5,794 nucleotides of DNA from Bacillota bacterium (GTDB lineage Bacteria; Bacillota; Clostridia; Lachnospirales; Cellulosilyticaceae). The notes beneath the pieces were generated by a model. That model was given only the letters and a program-made list of their open reading frames with translations, was not told the origin of the DNA and searched no databases. The first letter of the stretch is position 1. Each line of letters starts with the position of its first letter. The translations under genes and the position numbers were made by a program. Shown here one piece after another: positions 1 to 4,483 of the stretch. The stretch spans positions 1 to 5,794 of the forward strand of contig JAEYNQ010000130.1 of NCBI GenBank assembly GCA_023412455.1, given 5' to 3'.

Positions 1-1
1 A

Positions 2-162
2 AAAAATCATTTTATATGGGTTATAAAGTACAGATATAAAGTACTAAAAGTGAAATAGCTCGGAGACTAAGAAAAATGCTAAAACAAGAATATGAAGTGG
101 GATTAATAACAATACTTCAAGGTAACATAGGTAAACACCATGTGCACATTCTTATATCTTGA
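2..162 (+). pseudogene. IS200/IS605-family TnpA (Y1 HUH transposase) remnant
   Basis: This is a decayed fragment of the single-strand transposase of IS200/IS605 elements. Translated from position 2 it reads HFIWVIKYRYKVLK, close to the family's N-terminal strand (FVWVTKYRYKVL), and reaches a stop at 53-58. A one-base deletion near 50-52 moves the similarity into the next frame, which reads EIARRLRKML and then GNIGKHHVHILIS before a TGA at 160-162. The two histidines of the HUH metal site survive at 139-141 and 145-147, but the Asp that usually precedes them is His. The catalytic Tyr region is absent. Sequence from 163 to about 200 may be further eroded TnpA (a possible SRRL tract), but this is not secure. 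The 5' part runs off the window. It is the only clear gene remnant on the plus strand. The family call rests on recognised motifs, not on a search. Confidence 0.72.
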
Positions 163-201
163 TTCTCAAATTACGTACTCATATCCCGGAGGCTTTACAA
201 C

Positions 202-240
202 AAAAAAGGCTTAGAAACATATCAAGGATATGCTCCTAAG
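202..240 (-). terminator. Rho-independent terminator after the ywbE-like pseudogene
   Basis: Read on the minus strand, a 14-bp stem (positions 240-227 with 223-210, including two G-U pairs) closes a 3-nt loop. It is followed by CC and then six T residues (207-202). The stem overlaps the last bases of the pseudogene, whose TAG stop at 238-236 lies inside it. Its good state, next to a broken gene, suggests the inactivation is recent or that the terminator still insulates the unit. Confidence 0.85.
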
Positions 241-431
241 TCCTTATCTCCTTTACCCTACCTACAATACCACTCTCTAGCATCACTTTTATACCATGAT
301 GATGCTCAGGCGGAATTAGTAAGTATCTTTTTCACTATTCCTTCTGTCAGCTTTCCAGTACGTTGATCCTGTTTTTGAACAACTACAACTGTTGCTCCTA
401 TTTTAATGTTACTTCTTTTTGTTCCGTCCAT
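236..431 (-). pseudogene. ywbE: Frameshifted second copy of ywbE
   Basis: This is a paralogue of the intact ywbE at 1386-1577. From ATG at 431 (AGAGGT about 9 nt upstream) it reads MDGTKRSNIKIGATVVVV and continues through QRTGKLTEGIVKKILTNS. It then meets an in-frame TGA at 308-306. One extra base within about 309-314 causes this. In the +1 frame the protein resumes as PEHHHGIKVMLESGIVGRV and ends at TAG (238-236). Restored, it would be about 64 residues, and it has Pro where the intact copy has Leu (SPEHHH against SLEHHH). An alternative ATG lies at 437. It follows the membrane protein gene by about 41 nt with no clear promoter of its own, so it is probably co-transcribed with that gene. A sequencing error is the main alternative to a real frameshift. 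Confidence 0.85.
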
Positions 432-472
432 ATTCATTGTACCTCTATCTTTACTAGAATGTATATATGTAG

Positions 473-997
473 CTATTGTGCTCTAAAGTAATACCAACCA
501 CTCTCTAAATATTTTCTCTTCCATTTCCAATACTCATCTGGCACACTCATATAGGTAGGTTTCTCTCCAGTAGTTGTATATACAAAAGCATAGTGATTTC
601 CTTCCATGCCAAATAGTATTCTTTCATCTTCATATATAATGCGGGACAAGGTTTCTGTTCCACATGCTTTGCTTATATTTTTCACCCATTCTATTTCTTT
701 GGCAGTTAGATTTATTTGTTTTTCTTCTATCTTAAAATAATCATTATTATACGGATAGTTAAGCCATAATTCTACTGTATCTGTATCATATTTCTTTTTT
801 AATGAAAGTACTCTATCTTTCATACTCTCAAAACTATCTCTTTGTTCATAAAAACATTCTTTATAATTTATATCATCATAAGTATTTGATGCATTGTAAT
901 AGGTTAATGCTGGCACTATTTTTAATAGGATAACACTAATAAACACTATGGTGATAATGAATATAATTTTTAGCAACTTGAATTTTGAATCTACCAT
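473..997 (-). CDS. Unknown single-pass membrane protein, 174 aa
   Basis: I do not recognise this family. Lys5, Lys7 and Lys10 precede one hydrophobic segment at about residues 9-31 (IIFIITIVFISVILLKI). This suggests the N terminus stays in the cytoplasm and residues from about 32 onward lie outside. The outer part is acidic and aromatic-rich, with a Trp/Tyr-rich end (DEYWKWKRKYLESGWYYF). It has only two cysteines, Cys48 and Cys112, which could form a disulfide. No lipobox or catalytic motif is evident. The start is supported by a GGAGGAAGAAG ribosome binding site directly upstream. A strong promoter (1092-1120) gives a leader of about 88 nt. The gene sits between two ywbE copies, in the slot that the DUF4160-DUF2442 pair occupies in the neighbouring unit, so it may be accessory cargo. 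Gene reality is well supported; function is unknown. Confidence 0.85.
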   Translation of the reverse strand: MVDSKFKLLKIIFIITIVFISVILLKIVPALTYYNASNTYDDINYKECFYEQRDSFESMKDRVLSLKKKYDTDTVELWLNYPYNNDYFKIEEKQINLTAKEIEWVKNISKACGTETLSRIIYEDERILFGMEGNHYAFVYTTTGEKPTYMSVPDEYWKWKRKYLESGWYYFRAQ

Positions 998-1031
998 CTT
1001 CTTCCTCCATAATATCCATCGTTCTTATGAT

Positions 1032-1062
1032 TATCTAGTATATTGCTTAAGTGAACTAGATA
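1032..1062 (-). promoter_or_regulatory. Inverted repeat in the leader of the membrane protein gene
   Basis: TATCTAGT (1032-1039) and ACTAGATA (1055-1062) form a perfect 8-bp inverted repeat around a 15-nt loop. It lies in the roughly 88-nt untranslated leader, between the predicted transcription start near 1085 and the ATG at 997. No U-tract follows, so it is not a terminator. It could be an mRNA stem or an operator, or chance in AT-rich DNA. Confidence 0.3.
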
Positions 1063-1091
1063 CTCTCAGTGGCATTCTTTCCCTGCATATT

Positions 1092-1120
1092 ATTATATCT
1101 AAATTATAAAAATATTTCAA
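1092..1120 (-). promoter_or_regulatory. Sigma-A-type promoter for the membrane protein gene
   Basis: On the minus strand TTGAAA (1120-1115) and a perfect TATAAT (1097-1092) are separated by exactly 17 nt of AT-rich spacer. The implied start near 1085 gives a leader of about 88 nt. With the terminator upstream at 1223-1271, the membrane protein gene and the ywbE pseudogene behind it form their own transcription unit. Confidence 0.8.
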
Positions 1121-1222
1121 ATGCTTCATCCTACCATGCACCTTTTGGCGTAAATCCTGCTTATTGCTAAATAGTGTACCCCCTATCCTTTGGGAACATA
1201 TAATTTGACCTATTTTACCCCT

Positions 1223-1271
1223 AAAAACACATCAAGGCTTAGAATAAAAAATTGATCTAAGCCTTGATATG
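1223..1271 (-). terminator. Strong Rho-independent terminator downstream of ywbE
   Basis: A perfect 13-bp stem (1268-1256 with 1243-1231) has a 12-nt AT-rich loop. On the minus strand it is followed by GTG and five T residues (1227-1223). It lies just past the rlmCD tail fossil and corresponds to the much weaker hairpin after the genuine rlmCD. It now probably ends ywbE transcripts about 115 nt after their stop codon. Confidence 0.88.
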
Positions 1272-1279
1272 TCTAGAGT

Positions 1280-1314
1280 TTATCTACTCAGCTTCACTAC
1301 AGTCTCAACGTGTA
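1280..1314 (-). pseudogene. Fossil of the rlmCD 3' end
   Basis: This 35-nt stretch matches the last 35 nt of rlmCD (2396-2430) at 33 positions. It still reads HVETVVKLSR followed by TAA (1282-1280). That segment includes the catalytic-base Glu motif that ends this methyltransferase family. Both differences are synonymous (Leu CTG against CTT, Thr ACT against ACG). Upstream of about 1315 the similarity to rlmCD is lost. There is no start codon or other domain, so it is a scar and not a gene. It fits either the end of a tandem duplication or an attachment-site-like duplication. Confidence 0.85.
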
Positions 1315-1385
1315 ATAGTTAGTCTAAACTTCAATGTTACTAGTAGACCTATTATTACGCCTCTACGTATCTTTTATTAGTATTC

Positions 1386-1577
1386 TTACCTTATCTCTTT
1401 CACTCTACCTACAATGCCACTTTCCAGCATTACCTTAATCCCATGATGATGCTCCAGTGAATTCGTAAGTATCTTTTTCACTATTCCTTCTGTTAACTTT
1501 CCAGTACGTTGGTTTTGTTTTTGAACAACTAGAACAGTTGCTCCTATTTTAATATTACTTCTCTTTGTTCCGACCAT
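1386..1577 (-). CDS. ywbE: YwbE family protein (DUF2196)
   Basis: This small basic protein of 63 residues belongs to the YwbE family, whose function is not established. The family signature is clear: RSNIKIGATVLVVQK, then QRTGKLTEGIVKKILT, HHHGIKV and a final GIVGRVKEI. The length is near the family norm, and the fold is probably a small beta-barrel. The ATG at 1577 was chosen because AAGGA lies about 9 nt upstream and the protein then aligns with the second copy (MVGTKRSN against MDGTKRSN). The in-frame GTG at 1598 lies upstream of this ribosome binding site. A terminator (1608-1638) separates the gene from DUF2442, yet I see no convincing promoter: TATGAT at 1606-1601 lacks a good -35. A second, frameshifted copy lies at 236-431. 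Confidence 0.9.
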   Translation of the reverse strand: MVGTKRSNIKIGATVLVVQKQNQRTGKLTEGIVKKILTNSLEHHHGIKVMLESGIVGRVKEIR

Positions 1578-1607
1578 ATGATTAATTCCTTCTTTCACTT
1601 ATCATAG

Positions 1608-1638
1608 AAAAGAAAAAGACCTAGATTACTCTAAGTCT
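1608..1638 (-). terminator. Rho-independent terminator after DUF2442
   Basis: A 9-bp stem (1638-1630 with 1625-1617, one G-U pair) closes a GTAA tetraloop of the stable GNRA type. On the minus strand TTTTCTTTT follows. It begins about 7 nt after the DUF2442 stop codon and ends the two-gene DUF4160-DUF2442 operon. Confidence 0.9.
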
Positions 1639-1644
1639 CTCACT

Positions 1645-1938
1645 TTATATAAATAAAAATGTAGGTTCTTCTACTTCTGGGCACTCTTCATAAATTGAAA
1701 AAGGGTCTATATCAAGACATGTGGATTCATCATAATTCCCATCTAAGTCCCATGCTAATGTACCGTTAAGTACTGTGCATGTTCCTTTGAATTTTTCTAT
1801 GTCTTGTAATGGTGTAAATATACCTTTGGTTACTAATTCTTTAGCATCATATAACTTGATACTTCCATCATCAAAATACACATATACGGTGTAGTCATCT
1901 GTTGGGATTGCTTGAATAACTTCTGGAAAATAATCCAT
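1645..1938 (-). CDS. DUF2442 domain protein
   Basis: This 97-residue acidic protein has the DUF2442 pattern: an N-terminal strand (FPEVIQAIPTDDYTVYVYF), a DGS turn, the KGIFTPLQDIEKF segment and then TLAWD. The signature end is STCLDIDPFSIYE at about residues 72-83. The family's biochemical role is unknown. It follows DUF4160 by 13 nt, and its AAGGAGGG ribosome binding site overlaps that gene's stop codon, so the two are co-translated. DUF2442 and DUF4160 genes are commonly adjacent, and such pairs have been suspected of being toxin-antitoxin-like modules. That role is inference here. A terminator follows at once, so the pair is self-contained. Confidence 0.88.
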   Translation of the reverse strand: MDYFPEVIQAIPTDDYTVYVYFDDGSIKLYDAKELVTKGIFTPLQDIEKFKGTCTVLNGTLAWDLDGNYDESTCLDIDPFSIYEECPEVEEPTFLFI

Positions 1939-1951
1939 CTTTTCACCCTCC

Positions 1952-2212
1952 TTAACTTAATGGTGCAATTTTGTAAAGTGGTTGATGTGCTTTTGCTAAT
2001 TCCCAATCTTGCATTAGCTCATCTCTATGAATCTCCGCCCAAGCTAGTACAAGTTTTAATTGTCTTTTAGGCAATCCGCCCTTAATCACTCTACCATTAA
2101 TAATATCTATTAACGCTTTATTACCATTATATTCTGCATGAAAATGTGGTGGTATATGGTCATTATAATTAATTGTTATCCTAATTCCAAAAAATATACA
2201 TATCTCTGGCAT
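1952..2212 (-). CDS. DUF4160 domain protein
   Basis: This 86-residue protein has the full DUF4160 pattern. It opens with MPEICIFFGIRI, followed by the hallmark NDHIPPHFHAEY (residues 17-28, His19, His23, His25). Next come ALIDIINGRVIKGGLP and a helical end with AWAEIHRDELMQDWE (about 57-71). The conserved histidines could bind metal or be catalytic, but no activity is established. The start is set by GGAGG 8 nt before the ATG. It is the first gene of a two-gene operon with DUF2442. A putative promoter (2232-2260) overlaps a large inverted repeat, which suggests regulation there. With DUF2442 it forms the cargo of the first [rlmCD flank - cargo - ywbE] unit. Confidence 0.9.
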   Translation of the reverse strand: MPEICIFFGIRITINYNDHIPPHFHAEYNGNKALIDIINGRVIKGGLPKRQLKLVLAWAEIHRDELMQDWELAKAHQPLYKIAPLS

Positions 2213-2231
2213 TTAGTCATCCTCCATCATT

Positions 2232-2260
2232 TTTATATCTTTGCGCGTAAGGGTTCACAA
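2232..2260 (-). promoter_or_regulatory. Putative promoter of the DUF4160-DUF2442 operon
   Basis: On the minus strand TTGTGA (2260-2255, 4 of 6 to consensus) lies 17 nt from TATAAA (2237-2232, 5 of 6). The start site would be near 2225, only about 12 nt before the ATG, so the leader is very short but still contains the GGAGG. The -35 box lies inside the right-hand arm, as read on the minus strand, of the inverted repeat at 2251-2298. A bound protein or an extruded hairpin there could control access. Confidence 0.55.
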
Positions 2261-2298
2261 TTTGGCAAAATGAACTAGTTCCGCCAAATTGTGAACCC
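2251..2298. repeat. Perfect 16-bp inverted repeat upstream of DUF4160
   Basis: GGGTTCACAATTTGGC (2251-2266) is the exact reverse complement of 2283-2298. The 16-nt spacer (2267-2282) itself contains the palindrome GAACTAGTTC (2272-2281). No U-tract follows on either strand, so it is not an ordinary terminator. The right arm begins repeat B, and a degenerate form of that arm is present in repeat A (from 1166), but the left arm is not. It overlaps the putative -35 box of the DUF4160 operon. Confidence 0.9.
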
Positions 2299-2430
2299 CC
2301 TATCCATGAGAGAACATATAAATATGGCTTCAAACACTAAAAACACATTAACAGCTTCAAAACAAAATCGCTCTAAGCCTTGGTATTACTAGGGTTTATC
2401 TACTAAGCTTCACTACCGTCTCAACGTGTA
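2283..2430. repeat. Repeat B: rlmCD 3' end and flank, parental copy
   Basis: This is the counterpart of 1166-1314. It contains the last 35 nt of the functional rlmCD gene (2396-2430) and about 113 nt of downstream flank. Similarity covers both coding and noncoding parts, so what was copied was a DNA segment and not a gene. Because it is continuous with the intact rlmCD, this copy is taken as the original position. Confidence 0.85.
2339..2383 (-). terminator. Degenerate terminator downstream of rlmCD
   Basis: This occupies the same place as the strong hairpin at 1223-1271 and keeps the TTTTT tract (2343-2339). Its stem is eroded to about five consecutive pairs, one of them G-U, plus a mismatch, around a loop of about 17 nt (GGCTT with AAGCT). 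Termination here may be leaky, which would let operon transcripts run into DUF4160. Confidence 0.4.
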
Positions 2431-3754
2431 CAGTCTGCGGAAACATGTCTACTGGTTGTACCTTATCTACCTTATAACCTTGTGCTACAAGATAAGCTAA
2501 ATCCCTGGCTAATGTTGCTGGGTCACAAGATACATAGACAATCTTATGAGGGGACATTTGAACCAATGTCTCTAAAAGTGCCTCATCACAACCTTTACGT
2601 GGTGGATCTACTACAATTGTATCTGCTATAATACCTTCTTGGTACATTTGAGGAATGATTTCTTCTGCTTTGCCTGTATAGAATTCTACATTAGTAATGC
2701 CATTGAGGGTGGCATTTTCTTTGGCATTTTCAATAGCTTCAGGCACAATCTCTACACCATATACCTTTTTTGCCTTTTGGGCAAGGAATAAGGAAATAGA
2801 GCCAATCCCACAGTAAGCATCCCAAACCACTTCTTCTCCTGTTAGTTCAGCATATTCTAGTGCTTTTTTATAAAGTACTTCTGTCTGCTGTGGGTTTACT
2901 TGGAAGAAAGATAAAGGTGAAATCTTAAATTTCAAATCTCCAATATAGTCAATAATGGTTTCTTTACCTTCTAGTACCGTACATTCTTTCCCTAAAATGG
3001 TATTACCCTTAGCTGTATGATGATTGAGTATAATACTTGTAATAGGTGCCACTACCTTCAGCGTTTTCACAAATTCCTCAGCATGGGGCAATCTATGTCC
3101 ATTAATCACCAAGCAGACCATCATTTCTTCTGTATGATAACCTGTTTTAATCATTAAATGACGTACGAGACCAAGGTGTTTTTCTTCATCATAAATACTA
3201 ATTTGATATTTGTCTAAGAAATCTAGAACAGCTTTCATGACAATTTCCTTTTTAGGATCTTGAATATAGCAAGTCTCAAGAGGAATAAGCTTGTGACTAC
3301 GTGTCGCAAAAAAACCAGTCTGTACTTTCCCATCTATTTTACGGATAGGATACTGGGCTTTATTACGATAGTGGTAAGGTTCGTCCATTCCTAAAGTATC
3401 TAATACCTCTATGTCTTTTAGGCCACCTATTCGCATAAGGCAATCTTTTACCTTCTTGGTTTTCCAAGCTAATTGAGCACCATAATCCATATGTTGAAGC
3501 TGGCAGCCGCCACAAGTATGGCTTACTTCGCATATAGGACTTACTCTAAAAGGTGAAGGTGTGATTAACCTGATTAATTTACCATATCCATAGCTTTTTT
3601 TTACTTTCACAATACGTACTTCTGCTACATCTCCAGTCACAGCTTGAGGAATAAAAACTGTAAAATCATCAATTTTTCCAATTCCTTCTCCTTCTGAGCC
3701 CATATCGATGATAGTAAGCTCATAGTGCTGATTCTTTTCAATTCGTTTCTCCAT
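2396..3754 (-). CDS. rlmCD: 23S rRNA (uracil-5-)-methyltransferase, RlmCD/TrmA family
   Basis: This SAM-dependent enzyme makes 5-methyluridine in 23S rRNA. The Bacillus RlmCD homologue modifies U747 and U1939. The 452-residue length is normal for the family. An N-terminal TRAM domain (about residues 5-62) is followed by the four iron-sulfur cysteines Cys75, Cys81, Cys84 (in CGGC) and Cys162. The SAM site is DAYCGIGSI (312-320). VDPPRKGCD (382-390) and the nucleophile Cys410 in SCDPATLARD follow, and the catalytic base is Glu445 in HVETV. All key residues are present. The ATG has AGGAG 5 nt upstream, which overlaps the stop of the preceding small gene, so it is last in the operon. The exact target uridines cannot be read from sequence; RlmD-only or tRNA specificity is possible. 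Its last 35 nt recur at 1280-1314. Confidence 0.95.
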   Translation of the reverse strand: MEKRIEKNQHYELTIIDMGSEGEGIGKIDDFTVFIPQAVTGDVAEVRIVKVKKSYGYGKLIRLITPSPFRVSPICEVSHTCGGCQLQHMDYGAQLAWKTKKVKDCLMRIGGLKDIEVLDTLGMDEPYHYRNKAQYPIRKIDGKVQTGFFATRSHKLIPLETCYIQDPKKEIVMKAVLDFLDKYQISIYDEEKHLGLVRHLMIKTGYHTEEMMVCLVINGHRLPHAEEFVKTLKVVAPITSIILNHHTAKGNTILGKECTVLEGKETIIDYIGDLKFKISPLSFFQVNPQQTEVLYKKALEYAELTGEEVVWDAYCGIGSISLFLAQKAKKVYGVEIVPEAIENAKENATLNGITNVEFYTGKAEEIIPQMYQEGIIADTIVVDPPRKGCDEALLETLVQMSPHKIVYVSCDPATLARDLAYLVAQGYKVDKVQPVDMFPQTVHVETVVKLSR

Positions 3755-3762
3755 AGTTGCTC

Positions 3763-3948
3763 CTAATTTAAACGTTTATTTTTCTTCTCGTCTGCATAAA
3801 GTAGGGTTTTAATGGCCTTAGCTAATGCTTCATCATCCACCTGTTGCATACGATCTGTCATATTCTTTTGCAAATAGCGTTCCAGTAAAACTGAACCTTT
3901 GCCTTCCTTTTTATCATTACCTATTTTATCATTATCTGTTTTTTTCAT
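3763..3948 (-). CDS. Unknown 61-residue charged protein
   Basis: I do not recognise this protein. It opens with a Lys/Asp-rich, probably disordered stretch (MKKTDNDKIGNDKKEGKG). A predicted helical region follows (LLERYLQKNMTDRMQQ, then EALAKAIKTLLYADEKK). It has no cysteine, membrane segment or known motif. The ATG at 3948 is preferred because GGGGG lies about 7 nt upstream and it starts one base after the stop of the nuclease-half gene. An in-frame GTG at 3969 would overlap that gene and add MSGRGIK, and it is less likely. Its stop is 8 nt before the rlmCD start and contributes to that gene's ribosome binding site. Tight packing on both sides supports a real gene that links the nuclease pair to rlmCD. 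Confidence 0.75.
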   Translation of the reverse strand: MKKTDNDKIGNDKKEGKGSVLLERYLQKNMTDRMQQVDDEALAKAIKTLLYADEKKNKRLN

Positions 3949-3949
3949 C

Positions 3950-4483
3950 TTAATCCCCCTGCCACTCACAAACAGTATCTTTACATATGCAATGCTTGCA
4001 CTTTATAAAATCGGGTGTTGCTACGGGTGTATAACGTTCCTCTAACATCCATCTCATTTGCTTCATCGTTTGATGAAGCTCCCTACGAAGTCTCGCAGTA
4101 TTACGAATTGTGAAGGTCTTATTGGCATATACTAATTTTCCATAAGGTGGTCTTTTACCATAAACTTCTTCTATAATTAAGAAGTAGGCTACAAGCTGAT
4201 ACATATCTCCTAAATGTGGCTCATCCTCTGTCAGTCTTCCACTTTTAATTTCTAATGGTATATAACGTTTTCCGAGCCAAGTCTCAAAAATAAAATCTGG
4301 TTTCCCTTGCAGTCCTAAGTCCTCTGCTCTAAGTAGCTTTGTCCCCTTTTCATCTTTATAGATAGGATTTGCCCGCTTCACACCTATTTCCCTTCGCTCT
4401 TTCATCTTAATGGTAGGTCTAAATCCTAACCATAGAACAAAGGTAAAAGCTAACAAAACCCCTATCTCTATTATTTGAACCAT
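3950..4483 (-). CDS. Membrane-anchored Cas4/RecB-like nuclease, catalytic half
   Basis: This 177-residue protein has an N-terminal membrane helix (about residues 3-21) followed by basic residues (KMKERR), so the rest should lie in the cytoplasm. The soluble part has the PD-(D/E)XK core of the Cas4/RecB branch: Asp63 in GKPDFIF, Glu78 and Lys80 in PLEIKSG, and a MYQLVAY helix (94-100) matching the family's Gln-Tyr motif. The end carries Cys162, Cys165, Cys167 and Cys172, like the C-terminal iron-sulfur cysteines of Cas4. It lacks the family's N-terminal Cys and GxxxH motif, which are in the gene just upstream (overlap 13 nt). The two products may therefore assemble into one nuclease. A GGGAG site 9 nt before the ATG supports independent initiation. 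No cas1 or cas2 gene or array is nearby, so a CRISPR role is not supported. The substrate is unknown. Confidence 0.82.
   Translation of the reverse strand: MVQIIEIGVLLAFTFVLWLGFRPTIKMKERREIGVKRANPIYKDEKGTKLLRAEDLGLQGKPDFIFETWLGKRYIPLEIKSGRLTEDEPHLGDMYQLVAYFLIIEEVYGKRPPYGKLVYANKTFTIRNTARLRRELHQTMKQMRWMLEERYTPVATPDFIKCKHCICKDTVCEWQGD

Larger units (their letters stand above)
1166..1314. repeat. Repeat A: diverged copy of the rlmCD 3' end and flank
   Basis: This block aligns along its whole length with 2283-2430. Shared landmarks in the same order are GTG(A/T)ACCCCCTATCC, AACATATA, CTAAAAACACAT, CTAAGCCTTG, GTTTATCTACT, and a nearly identical 35-nt end matching the rlmCD terminus. Spacing is almost unchanged, with a few indels. 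The copies differ most in the terminator arm and the AT-rich middle. The repeat marks the start of the second [flank - cargo - ywbE] unit. Confidence 0.85.
998..1385. other. Gene-free stretch between ywbE and the membrane protein gene
   Basis: No intact gene was found here. Going leftward from ywbE, the stretch holds about 71 nt of unassigned sequence (1315-1385) and a 35-nt fossil of the rlmCD 3' end (1280-1314). A strong terminator (1223-1271) follows, then the rest of a diverged copy of the rlmCD downstream flank (from 1166). Leftmost are the promoter (1092-1120) and leader of the membrane protein gene. No tRNA or riboswitch-like structure was recognised. Confidence 0.7.

Noticed and set aside
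300..320. Programmed +1 frameshift at TGA in the ywbE copy, as in prfB
   Set aside because: GCC to CCT re-pairing is poor, no Shine-Dalgarno-like element sits just upstream, and the intact copy at 1386-1577 has no such site. A simple mutation is the better explanation.
1336..1343. Short palindrome around TACTAGTA in the ywbE-fossil gap
   Set aside because: It is only 8 bp in AT-rich DNA with no supporting context, and is likely chance.
1386..1598. Longer YwbE beginning at GTG 1598 (70 aa)
   Set aside because: The AAGGA site used by ATG 1577 lies inside this extension, and the extra residues MKEGINH are absent from the paralogue at 236-431.
2251..2298. Large inverted repeat as a bidirectional terminator
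   Set aside because: Neither strand has a U-tract after the stem.
3763..3969. Longer form of the small protein from GTG 3969 (68 aa)
   Set aside because: It would overlap the nuclease gene, while ATG 3948 has a good ribosome binding site and starts one base after that gene's stop.
4471..4483. Nuclease halves as a single gene broken by a sequencing frameshift
   Set aside because: Not fully excluded. However, the second gene has its own ATG and GGGAG site, the first ends cleanly after its helix, and each has its own membrane helix, so two genes are favoured.
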